DNA of 55,956 bases from contig DBCN01000063.1 of NCBI GenBank assembly GCA_002293065.1, forward strand, positions 1-55,956, in the 5' to 3' direction. Position 1 is the stretch's first letter. Every line of letters starts with the position of its first letter. The notes below the pieces were generated by a model. That model was not told the DNA's origin. It did not search any database and saw only the letters and a list, made by a program, of their open reading frames with translations. This DNA comes from Opitutia bacterium UBA957. GTDB taxonomy: Bacteria; Verrucomicrobiota; Verrucomicrobiia; Opitutales; UBA953. Below, piece by piece: positions 41,735 through 51,194 of this stretch. Made by a program: the position numbers and the translations under genes.

Positions 41735-44563
41735 TTAGGATTGCGGGTACTTGGCGGCAAGGGCGTCGCGGCACCGTGGAGATACCATACCGTATTTCCC
41801 GGCGTCCACAAGCGTAGGCACCCAGCGCCAAGACCTCGGGCACTTCACCCCAGGAGCGTGGTCCACGGCAAACGCCAGCGGGGCCTTCGGCTCAGGCTGC
41901 AAGGTCACGGCCGAGACGATCCAAAGCTCGGTCAAAAGGCCGACCTGTTGCGAAAGGAGGGCGAAATCGGGGTCGGCCGGGTCCCCGGTCACGACGACGG
42001 CGGCTTCCATCGACTGGCCAATTTTCTTCTCCTGCCGGAGGCGTTCCAAGGGGACATTGACCTGGGCGGCCAAGGCCTGGATGGCGGTGACGGCGGCGTG
42101 GGCGGCCAAACCCTCGGCATCCTCCCAAGCGGCATCGACGGCGGGCCAGTCCTGCAGGTGGATGCAGGTGGCGTCGACGTACTCGGTGCGGGCGTGCAGG
42201 TGCGACCAAGCTTCATCCGCCGTGAACGGGACGAAGGGCGCGATGAGCTTCAGGTAGGCGCGCAGGACGAGGTCGAGGGCGGTCTGCGTGGAGCGACGGA
42301 GCGGGTCGTTCGGGGCGGTCGTGTAGAGCCGGTCCTTCACGACGTTATGGTAGTTCGCCGAGAGCGTGCCCGTCGTGAAGCCCGCCAACGCGGCGGCGGC
42401 GCGGTGGAACTCGTTGCGGTCGCAGGCATCGGTGACTTCCCGGATCAGCTTGGCGGTCTCGACGAGGACCCAGCGGTCGATGGGCGTCAACCGCGCGACC
42501 GGGAGCGCGTCCTTGGCCGCGTCGAAATCATAGAGGTTGCCCAGCTGGTAGCGCAGCGAGTTGCGCATGCCGCGATACTGGTTCGAGATGGTCTCGAAGA
42601 TGGCGTCCGAGATCGGGATGTCGCTCTGGTAGTTTTCCGAGGCGACCCAGAGGCGCACGATGTCGGCGCCGTACTTCTTGACGTAGTCATCGGCGGTCTG
42701 CGGCTTGCCGCTCGGGTTGTCGGACTTCGAGATCTTCTGGCGCTTCTCGTTCACGACGAAGCCGTGCGTGAGGACGGCGCGGTACGGCGCCGTGCCCTTG
42801 ACGGCGATCGCGGTCCACAGGGAGGACTGGAACCAACCGCGATGCTGGTCGGAACCTTCGAGGTAAAGGTCGGCGGGCCAATGGAGGTCCGGATGGCGCG
42901 CGCAGACCGCCAAATGGCTGGAGCCGGAGTCGATCCACACATCCAGCGTGTCGGTACCCTTGCGGAGATCCTTGGGCCAAGCGGCGGGCACGGCGGCGCC
43001 GGCGAGGACTGCTTCGACGGAAGACGCCCACCACCAATCGCCACCATGGGTCGCGACCTGCGCGGCGACGTGCCGGACGATGCCGGCGTCGAGGTAGGAC
43101 TCGCCGGTCGAGGGCGAATAGAACGAAGGGATCGGCACGCCCCAGGCGCGCTGGCGCGAGATGCACCAATCCGGACGGCCTTCCAAGGCGGCGCGGATGC
43201 GGTTCTCGCCGCTCGCGGGAATCCACTTCACCTGACCGACGGCGGCGAGGGCCTTGGCGCGGAGGCCACCGCGGTCGAGGCCGACGAACCACTGGTCGAG
43301 GGCGCGGAAGACGACCGGCGACTTGGAGCGCCAGCAGTGCGGGTACTGGTGTTCGATGCTCTGCGACTTCAGGAGCGCGCCCTTTTCCTTCAGCAGGCCG
43401 AGGACCGCGATGTTCGCCGGATTCTTGCCGTCGGTCTCGAGGACGGTCACGCCCACGAGCGCCGCCGGGACGCGGCCGTCGTCGGCGTAGGTGCCGTCGT
43501 CGCGGACCGGACAATAGGGCTCCAGGCCATACTTGTTGCCGGTCTGGAAGTCTTCGGGGCCATGGCCCGGAGCGGTATGCACGCAACCCGAACCGGCGTC
43601 GGTGGTGACGTACTCGGCGAGGACGACCGGCGCGGGGCGGTCGATGAACGGATGCCGGGGTTGCAGGCCTTCGAGGGCCCGACCCTTGACGCGGAAGCCA
43701 TCGGTCGCGCCTTCCAGGCCGCACTCGGTCACGAAGGCGTCGCGCCGGGCGGCGGCCACGAGGAACGAACGGTCGCCGTGGCGGACCTCGACGTATTCAA
43801 GTTCCGGATGCACCGCGATGGCCAGGTTGGCCGGCAACGTCCACGGGGTGGTCGTCCAGATGACGACGGCCAAGGGGTGCGCGGGGGCGAGGCCCTTCGC
43901 CGCCGGATCGGCGACGGGGAAGGCGACCCAGATGGAGTGGGACCGCTTGGTGAGGTGCTCGATCTCGGCCTCCGCCAAGGCCGTCTGGCAAGGGATGGAC
44001 CAATAGACCGGCTTCTTGGAGCGGTAGACCAAGCCTTGCTCGACGAAACAGCTGAAGCCCTGGAGGATCTCGGCCTCATAGGCGGGATCCATGGTGCGGT
44101 ACTCGGACTTCCAATCGGCGAGGATGCCGAGGCGACGGAACTGGCCGCGTTGCTTTTCGATGTAGGCGGCCGAGAATTCGGCGCAGGCCTTGCGCACGCC
44201 GAGGGCGTCCAGCGACTGCTGCTTCGCCTGCAGTTCCTTCATCACCTTGTGCTCGATCGGCAAACCGTGGCAGTCCCAACCCGGGACGTACGGCGTCCGG
44301 AACCCGCGCATGGACTTGAAGCGCAGGATCGCATCCTTGAGGAGCTTGTTGAGGGCCGTGCCGATGTGGACGTCGCCGTTGGTGAACGGCGGGCCGTCGT
44401 GGAGCACGAAGGCGGGCTTGCCCGCGGCGCGCTTCTGGATGGCGGCGTAGAGGCCGTTCTTCTCCCAGTGGGCGATGCGCAGCGGCTCGCGTTCGGCGAG
44501 GCCGGCCCGCATGGGGAAATCGGTCACGGGCAGGTTGAGGGTATCCTTGAGCTCTTCGGCCAT
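41735..44563 (-). CDS. ileS: Isoleucyl-tRNA synthetase
   Basis: A protein of 942 residues when started at the ATG at 44563 (MAEELKDTLNLP). Class I motifs are visible: HIGT (66-69) for HIGH and KISKS (610-614) for KMSKS. GWDCHGLPIEHKVM and the editing-domain TTPWTLPANLAIAVHP are typical. The C-terminal zinc knuckle, usually CxxC...CxxC, here reads C908PRS911 and S928PRC931, so half of the ligands are serine. It charges tRNA-Ile in the cytoplasm. It heads the operon ileS, dksA-like, lspA, flavin reductase. An in-frame start 13 codons upstream is less likely. Confidence 0.97.
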   Translation of the reverse strand: MAEELKDTLNLPVTDFPMRAGLAEREPLRIAHWEKNGLYAAIQKRAAGKPAFVLHDGPPFTNGDVHIGTALNKLLKDAILRFKSMRGFRTPYVPGWDCHGLPIEHKVMKELQAKQQSLDALGVRKACAEFSAAYIEKQRGQFRRLGILADWKSEYRTMDPAYEAEILQGFSCFVEQGLVYRSKKPVYWSIPCQTALAEAEIEHLTKRSHSIWVAFPVADPAAKGLAPAHPLAVVIWTTTPWTLPANLAIAVHPELEYVEVRHGDRSFLVAAARRDAFVTECGLEGATDGFRVKGRALEGLQPRHPFIDRPAPVVLAEYVTTDAGSGCVHTAPGHGPEDFQTGNKYGLEPYCPVRDDGTYADDGRVPAALVGVTVLETDGKNPANIAVLGLLKEKGALLKSQSIEHQYPHCWRSKSPVVFRALDQWFVGLDRGGLRAKALAAVGQVKWIPASGENRIRAALEGRPDWCISRQRAWGVPIPSFYSPSTGESYLDAGIVRHVAAQVATHGGDWWWASSVEAVLAGAAVPAAWPKDLRKGTDTLDVWIDSGSSHLAVCARHPDLHWPADLYLEGSDQHRGWFQSSLWTAIAVKGTAPYRAVLTHGFVVNEKRQKISKSDNPSGKPQTADDYVKKYGADIVRLWVASENYQSDIPISDAIFETISNQYRGMRNSLRYQLGNLYDFDAAKDALPVARLTPIDRWVLVETAKLIREVTDACDRNEFHRAAAALAGFTTGTLSANYHNVVKDRLYTTAPNDPLRRSTQTALDLVLRAYLKLIAPFVPFTADEAWSHLHARTEYVDATCIHLQDWPAVDAAWEDAEGLAAHAAVTAIQALAAQVNVPLERLRQEKKIGQSMEAAVVVTGDPADPDFALLSQQVGLLTELWIVSAVTLQPEPKAPLAFAVDHAPGVKCPRSWRWVPTLVDAGKYGMVSPRCRDALAAKYPQS

Positions 44564-44739
44564 ATTGTCGGTGAAATGTGGGAGATTGACCCGACTAGGC
44601 AATACCCCGCCGGGGCGGGCAGGGTGAACAGCCGGACGAGCGTGGCAAGGGCGGAGATATCAGCCCCGGAACCCCCATAAATCAGGAGGGAGCGGGGCGA
44701 GATTGACAGGCGAGGCGGGAAAGGCACGAATCAGTCCCC

Positions 44740-45009
44740 ATGGACAACAACATGAAGCCTAAGCTGATCACCAAGTGGGGGGTCGTCGTCGACCTCACCT
44801 TGACCGTGATCTTCTTCGCCTGGATGACCACGGTGCTCGAGAAGCACGTTCCCTGGGGTGGCGAAGCCAGCCCCACCGCCGTCTTCCTGGGCGCCCTGCT
44901 CTGCTCGGCTTGCCTTTCGGGCGTGCTCTGGATGGCCCTCAGCCTGTTCCGCGTGACCTTGGCGGACCAGATGCTCCCGAAGGACGCCTCGGATAAGCAG
45001 GGGCGCTGA
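44740..45009 (+). CDS. Small membrane protein of unknown function
   Basis: A protein of 89 residues, starting at ATG 44740 (or at ATG 44752). Two hydrophobic helices are predicted: VVVDLTLTVIFFAWMTTVL and SPTAVFLGALLCSACLSGVLW. The loop between them is short. I do not recognise the family. It is divergent from ileS with 176 bases between starts, a gap in which I see no definite promoter, and ends at a terminator. Confidence 0.7.
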   Translation: MDNNMKPKLITKWGVVVDLTLTVIFFAWMTTVLEKHVPWGGEASPTAVFLGALLCSACLSGVLWMALSLFRVTLADQMLPKDASDKQGR

Positions 45010-45033
45010 GGCTCCCGCGAGCCTCTCCGCCTA

Positions 45034-45058
45034 GGCCAGCCTCGCGCTGGCCTTTTTT
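45034..45058 (+). terminator. Rho-independent terminator after the small membrane protein gene
   Basis: GGCCAGC, loop CTCGC, GCTGGCC and six T form a simple terminator. The T run overlaps the stop codon of the convergent gene at 45057. Confidence 0.88.
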
Positions 45059-46163
45059 ATTTCGAGCCGGGCTCCACCAACACGGCTTGGATTTCCTTCC
45101 GCATCGCCTCGGCCTCGCGGACCTCTTTCTGGAAATCGGCCCAGAGGACATCGAGCTCCTCGGGCGCGGACTTCGGGAAACGCTCCAGCCAAGTCCCCAG
45201 CGTTCGCCATGCATTATGGTAGACCGGGTTTTGGCGGAGGATCTCACGCCGCAGGGTCAAGAGCCGCGCCGCCATGCCCTGACGCACGCCCGTGGCATCG
45301 CGCTGGCGCGCGACCTGCGGTCCCGTCAGAACGACGTCGCCGGCGCCGAGGTCAAAGACGAACCGCGCGGCATCCTCCAAGGCTTCCGCGGACTCCCGCA
45401 TGCCGAGGCTCACCGGGCTGCGCGTCAGCAGGAGATTGGCGCGGGCGGCCAACCACCATTCCTCCTCGGACTTCGCCAAGGTCGCCAAAATCTTCCGCGT
45501 GTCCCGCCCCTGCGCCGCCGCGATGAGGACGCGGGTCTGCTCGGCGGAGACGCCGACATCCTGCCGCAGGGCCCGCCAAAAGAGGAAGGCTTCCCGCTCC
45601 GGCGCCTTGCCCTGCAGGATATCCGCCACCCGCGCGGGCGCCGCGAGCCGGCCTTCCCGATACCAGAAATCCACCATGGCCGGACGGAGGAGAGCCCGCG
45701 TCTCACTTGCCAAGGCTTGGGCCACCCACGGCTCGCTCGCCGTCAGCGGCTGCCCCGCCGCAAAAGCCACCCGACCCACCCAGGTCCGCGCGGCGGCTTC
45801 CGATGCCCGCTGCGCCGCGGCCGCCGGCGAGGAGAGCCGCACCGAGACGATGACTTGGCCGGCTTGGGTCCGCACGCTGACATCCGGCTGCCCCGGCAGG
45901 TCGACGATTTCCAATCGACCCTTCGCTTGCGGCACGCCGTTGACGACGCCCGGGATGGCGGGAATCGCCAAGACTTGCTGCGTGTAGCGCTCGAGGGCGG
46001 AACAGTGCACCGCGACGAAACTGACTTCCGCAAGCTCATGACCGAGGACGACCGCCAGCCCACCTTCGTTCGCGAAGATGCGCGGAGCCTCGGGCGCCGG
46101 AACCGGCGCCGCCACGGGCTCGCCCGCCGCCAGGAAGGCCCACGTAGCCAAGAGGCTCAACAT
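45057..46163 (-). CDS. Secreted protein of unknown function
   Basis: A protein of 368 residues. The start at 46163 gives a signal peptide (MLSLLATWAFLAAGEPVA). The body is Ala/Arg-rich and largely alpha-helical in pattern, with segments such as VSFVAVHCSALERYTQQVLAI and the EEWWLAARANLLLTRSP stretch. No known domain is recognised. It starts four bases after the stop of the coiled-coil membrane protein gene, so the two form an operon and may act together in the envelope. Confidence 0.68.
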   Translation of the reverse strand: MLSLLATWAFLAAGEPVAAPVPAPEAPRIFANEGGLAVVLGHELAEVSFVAVHCSALERYTQQVLAIPAIPGVVNGVPQAKGRLEIVDLPGQPDVSVRTQAGQVIVSVRLSSPAAAAQRASEAAARTWVGRVAFAAGQPLTASEPWVAQALASETRALLRPAMVDFWYREGRLAAPARVADILQGKAPEREAFLFWRALRQDVGVSAEQTRVLIAAAQGRDTRKILATLAKSEEEWWLAARANLLLTRSPVSLGMRESAEALEDAARFVFDLGAGDVVLTGPQVARQRDATGVRQGMAARLLTLRREILRQNPVYHNAWRTLGTWLERFPKSAPEELDVLWADFQKEVREAEAMRKEIQAVLVEPGSK

Positions 46164-46167
46164 CGCA

Positions 46168-47391
46168 TCACGAGCCCGTGAAGTGGCTCTCATCGACCTC
46201 GACCGGCTCGCCGCCGGACAAGTGCAGCGGTTCGCCCAAGGGCGTTTGGTCGTTCTTCCAGATCTCCACCGTCGCAGGCGCGTCGGGCTCCGGCGAGACC
46301 CACTGCCAGCGGCCGATGCCGAGGAAAGTCATGAGCTGACCTTTATCCGGGCTCAGGCCGGGACCCGTCCCGCGGACATACGGCTTGTTGCCGATGCCGA
46401 TCATCAAGTTGATCGTCAGCGCCGTGCCGCCACCGGTCGCGGCGGACACCGGGGCGACTTCGGCGGACTCGAGCGCGAGCTCTTCCTCGTCGGCTTCGTC
46501 GTCCGCGGCTTCCTCGATTCCGTCCGCTTCTTCCGCGGCGGCGGGCAGCTCGATCTCCAACTCGACCGGCTTCTTCACATCTTCGATGATGACTTCGTCC
46601 TCATCGGCCTCCGGCTCTTCGTCGGACACCGACGACGGGCTAGGAGCGGAGGCCGCGGGAGGGTTTGCCTGCAAGGCCTTCACGTCGGCTTGGACGGCAT
46701 CGAGCGCGGCGGCGAGCTTGTCCGTGGCCGCGGTCGTCTTCTGGCCGGATTTCTTCAGATCTTCGCGGAGTTTCTTCAGGTCGTCCGCCACCGAGGCCTG
46801 CTGCGTCCCCGCTTCGGTGCGCAAGGCTTTCATGGCTTCGGCGGTTTCCTCCACATCGGCCACCGCGCCGCGGACGGACACCGCCAAGGCTTCGACCTGC
46901 GTGGTCAATTCTTCGACGGCTTCCTGTTTCGCCGCGCTGCCACCGGCGGCCACCGCGGCCTCCAAGAGCTTGGCCTTGGCTTCCAGGGCGGCGACGGCGG
47001 CCTTCAAGGCGTTGAGCTCCGTGGAGGCGCGCTGGGCGACCGCGGCCGCCGCGGCCTCACCGGCCTGACGGGCGGCCACTTCGATTTCGCCGACGCGGCG
47101 GGAAACCGCTTCGGTGCCGGCCCGGAAATCATCGCGCAAGCCATCGATCTCGGCGGCCAGCGCCGTGCGCAGGCGAGCCTGCTCCGCCAGCCGCTCCTTC
47201 TTGTCGCCGCCGTCCATCAGCACCGGGATGACGACGATGAGCGAAGCCCCCAAGATGCCGAAGACCGCCAAGGTCGCCTCGACGCCGTCCCGCGGATTGA
47301 GGTCGAGGCAAAGGATGGCGAGGACGGCGATGAAGTCGGCCGCCACCAGATACCATTTTTCTTTGAGCATTTTTTCGAGGTCGCGGTTCAT
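46168..47391 (-). CDS. Membrane protein with long coiled coil and acidic C-terminal region
   Basis: A protein of 407 residues. It has two N-terminal hydrophobic helices (WYLVAADFIAVLAILCLDL and ATLAVFGILGASLIVVIPVLM), then a long heptad-like region (about 70-235) rich in Ala, Glu and Lys, then an acidic stretch (EEPEADEDEVIIED and EADGIEEAADDEADEEEL), and a C-terminal beta-like domain from about residue 320 (TALTINLMIGIGNKPYVRG). It resembles a membrane-anchored rod, but no family is recognised. The start at 47391 is chosen because the upstream frame runs into trpS. It precedes the secreted protein gene in an operon. Confidence 0.68.
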   Translation of the reverse strand: MNRDLEKMLKEKWYLVAADFIAVLAILCLDLNPRDGVEATLAVFGILGASLIVVIPVLMDGGDKKERLAEQARLRTALAAEIDGLRDDFRAGTEAVSRRVGEIEVAARQAGEAAAAAVAQRASTELNALKAAVAALEAKAKLLEAAVAAGGSAAKQEAVEELTTQVEALAVSVRGAVADVEETAEAMKALRTEAGTQQASVADDLKKLREDLKKSGQKTTAATDKLAAALDAVQADVKALQANPPAASAPSPSSVSDEEPEADEDEVIIEDVKKPVELEIELPAAAEEADGIEEAADDEADEEELALESAEVAPVSAATGGGTALTINLMIGIGNKPYVRGTGPGLSPDKGQLMTFLGIGRWQWVSPEPDAPATVEIWKNDQTPLGEPLHLSGGEPVEVDESHFTGS

Positions 47392-47419
47392 GGAGTGGGG
47401 TTGGGGGTAAAGGGGGAAC

Positions 47420-48439
47420 TCAGCGCGGGCGCTCGACGAAGCCGACCTTGCGGTTGACCTTGGACAGGGTGCGGAACGCCGTGGCTTGGGCCTTTTCGGC
47501 GCCCGCCTTGAAGATGGCGTTGAGCGCCTCGCGGTCCTTGATGAGTTCGTCGTAGCGGAGGCGGACCGGGTCGAGGGTCGCGACGACGGCGTCCGCGACG
47601 GCCTTCTTGAAATCGCCGTAGCCCTTGCCCGCGAACTCGGCGGTGAGGGTCGGGACATCGCGGCCCGTGCAGGCCGAGAGGATGGCGAGGAGGTTCGTCA
47701 CGCCCGGCTTGTCGTCACCGGGACGAACCTCGGAGCCCGAATCCGTGACGGCCGACATCAGCTTCTTCCGGATCTCTTCGGGCCGGTCGGTCACGTAGAC
47801 CGTGGAGGCTTGGTTGGGGTCGGACTTCGACATTTTCGCCGTCGGGTCCTGCAGGGACATGATGCGCGACCCCACCTTGGAGATGAAGGGGGACGGCACC
47901 TTGAAGGTCTCGGAGTAGCGGTGGTTGAACTTCTCGGCCAGATCGCGGGCCAACTCGAGGTGCTGCTTCTGGTCGTCGCCGACCGGAACCAGCTCCGCAT
48001 TATAGAGGAGAATATCCGCCGCCATGAGGACGGGGTAGAACAGGAGGCCCGCGTCGACGGACTGCTGCTTCTTCGCCTTGTCCTTGAACTGCGTCATGCG
48101 CTCCAGCTGGCCCAACGGACAGAGGCAGCCCAAAATCCAGGCCAGTTCCGTATGGCCGATGACGTGGGACTGGGCGAAGAGGTGGCTCCGGGCGGGGTCG
48201 AGGCCGCAAGCCACATACTGGGCTAGGCAGGAATAGGTGTTGTCGCGGAGCTGGGCCGGGACGTGGGGGACCGTGATGGCATGCTGGTCGACGATGCCGA
48301 AATAGCATTCGTAGTCGTCCTGCATCCGACCCCAGTTCAGGACGGCCCCGAGGTAATTCCCCAGATGGAGACGGCCCGTCGGCTGGGCGCAGGTCAGGAC
48401 CACCGGCTTGGCGGGCTTTTTTTCGGCTATTTCGCTCAT
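47420..48439 (-). CDS. trpS: Tryptophanyl-tRNA synthetase
   Basis: A protein of 339 residues, the usual length. Motifs are TGRLHLGNYLGA (21-32), with the HIGH-equivalent HLGN, the KMSKS motif in AKMSKSDPNQ, and the QHLELARDLAEKFN segment. It charges tRNA-Trp in the cytoplasm. ATG at 48439 is chosen; an in-frame ATG 14 codons upstream would add an unconserved leader. It begins upstream of the coiled-coil gene, with 28 bases between, possibly one transcript. Confidence 0.96.
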   Translation of the reverse strand: MSEIAEKKPAKPVVLTCAQPTGRLHLGNYLGAVLNWGRMQDDYECYFGIVDQHAITVPHVPAQLRDNTYSCLAQYVACGLDPARSHLFAQSHVIGHTELAWILGCLCPLGQLERMTQFKDKAKKQQSVDAGLLFYPVLMAADILLYNAELVPVGDDQKQHLELARDLAEKFNHRYSETFKVPSPFISKVGSRIMSLQDPTAKMSKSDPNQASTVYVTDRPEEIRKKLMSAVTDSGSEVRPGDDKPGVTNLLAILSACTGRDVPTLTAEFAGKGYGDFKKAVADAVVATLDPVRLRYDELIKDREALNAIFKAGAEKAQATAFRTLSKVNRKVGFVERPR

Positions 48440-48558
48440 TCCTCTGGTGCCCAGCGTGGCAAGGCACAGGCTGGGCATCAAGCGGATTGGGATGTCGGTG
48501 ACGCTTGAAAAGACGGATTCTTCCGCCTAGATAAAACGACGCTCCTCCCCCCTTTCCC

Positions 48559-49692
48559 ATGTTCCTCGCTCAAGTCGCCCCAGCCGCCGCCCCAGCCGCC
48601 GTCAATCCGGCCAATAAGTTCTATATCATCGGAGACCTGGACGCGGTTAAGCCGGACGTCCCCCCCAGCTGGGCGGACGTCATCCTCCACAATTTGGGCT
48701 ACATCGCCCTGGCCTTCGTCATCGGCTGGATCGCCAAGAAGGCCCTCGGCTGGGCGGCCGCCAAGCTCGAGCAAAGCCCGATCGCCGAGGCCGCCATCGC
48801 CGCGGTCGGCAAGGCGCTCCCGACGCTGCTGCCCGCCTACGCCCTCCTCCTCATCATCAAGGAGAACGCCCCGTACCTCGCCAACTCCGGCTGGCTCCAT
48901 TTCGCCGCGGTCAGCACGACCTTCCTCACCTCGCTGGCCCACACGACCGCCGTCTTCTACCTCGTCGAAATCCCCATTGCCTGGGCGAAGAAGATCGCGG
49001 ACCAAACCAACAACAAGTTGGACGACGTGCTTGTCCCGATGATCTCCACGGTCATCAAGATTTCGGTCATCCTCGTCGGCGGCTTCAAGGCGATCTCGAT
49101 TGTCGACCCAAAGTCGTCGGAAGCGATCCTCGGCTTGCTCGCCGGTGCGGTCGTCGGCCTGGCCTTCGCCTCGCAGGACACCATCAAGAACGTCTTCGGT
49201 GCGGTCATGCTCATCGTCGACCAACCCTTCACGCTGGGCGACTTCATCAACATCGGCAGCCATGAAGGCAAGGTCGAGGCCTTGGGCCTCCGCTCCACGA
49301 CCATCGTACTCGTCGACGGCCAGCGTCTCGCCATCCCGAACGGCGACCTCGCCAACCGCCCCATCGTCAACGTCACCCGCCGGGACTTCATCCGCGCGCA
49401 GGACCTCATCCACCTCGAGACCAACACGCCGGCGGAACGGATCCAGCAGGCGGTCGGCCTCATCCGCGAACTCCTCGCGAACCACGAGGGCTTCGACCCG
49501 CGCCACCCCCCGCTGGTGCATGTGACCGAATTCAGCGACTGGGCCGTGAATGTCCGCTACATTTACTGGTACTACCCCGCCAACGCCGGCAAGCAACTGG
49601 AGTTCAACCAGCAGCTCGTCCTCCGGATCACCGCGAAACTGCAGGCCGCCGGCATCCACCTCGCCGTCCAAGGCACCCCTCAAACCCGCTAA
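48559..49692 (+). CDS. MscS-family mechanosensitive ion channel
   Basis: A protein of 377 residues. Three or four N-terminal hydrophobic segments are followed by the MscS core. The pore-lining helix is AILGLLAGAVVGLAFASQDTIKN with Gly/Ala packing, then IVDQPFTLGDFINIGSHEGKVEALGLRSTTIV, which is the classic beta domain entry. A C-terminal cytoplasmic domain follows. It opens on membrane tension to release solutes. It starts nine bases before the ABC gene set on the same strand and is probably part of that transcript. Confidence 0.92.
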   Translation: MFLAQVAPAAAPAAVNPANKFYIIGDLDAVKPDVPPSWADVILHNLGYIALAFVIGWIAKKALGWAAAKLEQSPIAEAAIAAVGKALPTLLPAYALLLIIKENAPYLANSGWLHFAAVSTTFLTSLAHTTAVFYLVEIPIAWAKKIADQTNNKLDDVLVPMISTVIKISVILVGGFKAISIVDPKSSEAILGLLAGAVVGLAFASQDTIKNVFGAVMLIVDQPFTLGDFINIGSHEGKVEALGLRSTTIVLVDGQRLAIPNGDLANRPIVNVTRRDFIRAQDLIHLETNTPAERIQQAVGLIRELLANHEGFDPRHPPLVHVTEFSDWAVNVRYIYWYYPANAGKQLEFNQQLVLRITAKLQAAGIHLAVQGTPQTR

Positions 49693-49700
49693 CCCTCCCC

Positions 49701-50405
49701 ATGGCCCTCATCGAAGTCTCCCACCTGGAAAAATCCTACGGCGCCATCCGCGCCGTCAAAAACGTTTCGTTTTCCGTCGATCGCGGCGAGGTCGTCGGCT
49801 TCCTCGGGCCCAATGGCGCCGGGAAGTCCACGACCATGAAGTTGCTCACGGGTTACCTTCGCCCCGACGCCGGCACAGCCGTCGTCGCGGGCTTCGATGT
49901 CGTCGAAAACCCCGTGGCGGCCAAGGCCCACCTTGGCTACTCGCCCGAAGGCGCTCCGGCCTACGGTGAGATGACCGTCCGGGAGTTCCTGCGCTTCGCC
50001 GCCGAACTGCGCGGCCTGACCGACCCCGCCCAACGCGTGGCCGACACGCTCAAGCTCTGTCGCCTAGAGGAGGTCGCCGGCCAATCCGTGGACACGCTCT
50101 CCAAGGGCTACCGCATGCGCGTGGGCTTCGCCCAAGCCGTCATCCACGACCCGGCGGTGCTCATCCTCGACGAACCGACCGACGGCCTGGACCCGAACCA
50201 GAAGTTCGAGGTGCGCCGCATCCTCAAGGACATGGCCGCCCGCAAGGCCGTCATCGTCTCGACGCACATCCTCGAGGAGATCGCGGAACTCTGCACGCGC
50301 GTGATCGTCATCGCCCAAGGCGAGGTCCGCTGCGACGAGTCCAAGGAACGCTTCCTGCAACGCGGCGACGACCTCAATCAGGTCTTCCGCAAGCTCACCG
50401 CCTAA
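49701..50405 (+). CDS. ABC transporter ATP-binding protein, GldA/CcmA-like
   Basis: A protein of 234 residues. Walker A is GPNGAGKSTTMK, the signature is LSKGYRMRV, and Walker B is VLILDEPTDGLDP, with the switch histidine in STHILEE. It is the ATPase of a gliding-type or ABC-2 exporter. It precedes the permease, GldG-like and DUF4340 genes in close succession, so they probably assemble one envelope transporter. Confidence 0.95.
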   Translation: MALIEVSHLEKSYGAIRAVKNVSFSVDRGEVVGFLGPNGAGKSTTMKLLTGYLRPDAGTAVVAGFDVVENPVAAKAHLGYSPEGAPAYGEMTVREFLRFAAELRGLTDPAQRVADTLKLCRLEEVAGQSVDTLSKGYRMRVGFAQAVIHDPAVLILDEPTDGLDPNQKFEVRRILKDMAARKAVIVSTHILEEIAELCTRVIVIAQGEVRCDESKERFLQRGDDLNQVFRKLTA

Positions 50406-50419
50406 ATCGATCTCCGACC

Positions 50420-51181
50420 ATGACCCATAATCCCGACTCACCGACCCCACGCCCCGGCGCCGCCTTCTGGGCCGTCCTGCGTCGCGAATTCGCAGGCTAC
50501 TTCCGCACGCCGCTCGCTTACGTCTTCCTCGCGGTCTTCAACGCCTTCGCGATCTCCTTGGCCTTCTTCGTGGGCAACATCTACGAAGCCGGCGTCGCCA
50601 GCCTCGACCGTTTCTTCCTGTACCACCCATGGCTCTGGGCCTTCCTCGCCCCCGCCGCGGGGGCCCGCCTCTGGGCGGAGGAACGCCGCCAAGGGACGAT
50701 CGAGCTGCTCCTCACCTGGCCGGTCACGGTCTGGCAAGCGGCGCTCGGCAAGTTCTTCGCCGCTTGGCTCTTCCTGGGGAGCGCGCTCCTCATCACCCTG
50801 CCGATGGCCTTCACGGTCTGCTACCTCGGCGACCCCGACGTCGGCGTGATCGTTTCGGGCTACGTTGGTTCGTTCCTTTGCGCCGGCGCCTGCCTGGGCA
50901 TCGCCGCCATCGCCTCCGCGCTCACGCGCAGCCAGGTCATCGCCTTCGTCACCGGCTTCCTCGCCTGCTTCGTGCTGGTGCTCGTCGGGTACGGCGTCTT
51001 CGACGAACTGCTCTCGGGCGCCTTCGCCACGGGCACCGTCGAGGAAATCCGCCGCCTCGGCCTCTGGCGCAACCTCGAGCCCTTCACGCTGGGCCTCATC
51101 GACCTGCGACCGACCGCCTATTTCCTGACCGTGGCCTTCGCGGGCCTTGGCCTCAGCACCCTCATCGTCGAACGCCGCTAA
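50420..51181 (+). CDS. ABC-2 type permease, GldF-like
   Basis: A protein of 253 residues with about six hydrophobic segments. The N-terminal WAVLRREFAGYFRTPLAYVFLAVF block is the typical start of GldF/ABC-2 permeases, and RQGTIELLLTWPVTVWQAALGKF is the conserved loop after the second helix. It forms the membrane channel with the adjacent ATPase. It starts 14 bases after the ATPase stop. Confidence 0.93.
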   Translation: MTHNPDSPTPRPGAAFWAVLRREFAGYFRTPLAYVFLAVFNAFAISLAFFVGNIYEAGVASLDRFFLYHPWLWAFLAPAAGARLWAEERRQGTIELLLTWPVTVWQAALGKFFAAWLFLGSALLITLPMAFTVCYLGDPDVGVIVSGYVGSFLCAGACLGIAAIASALTRSQVIAFVTGFLACFVLVLVGYGVFDELLSGAFATGTVEEIRRLGLWRNLEPFTLGLIDLRPTAYFLTVAFAGLGLSTLIVERR

Positions 51182-51194
51182 TCGGAAACCCCCC

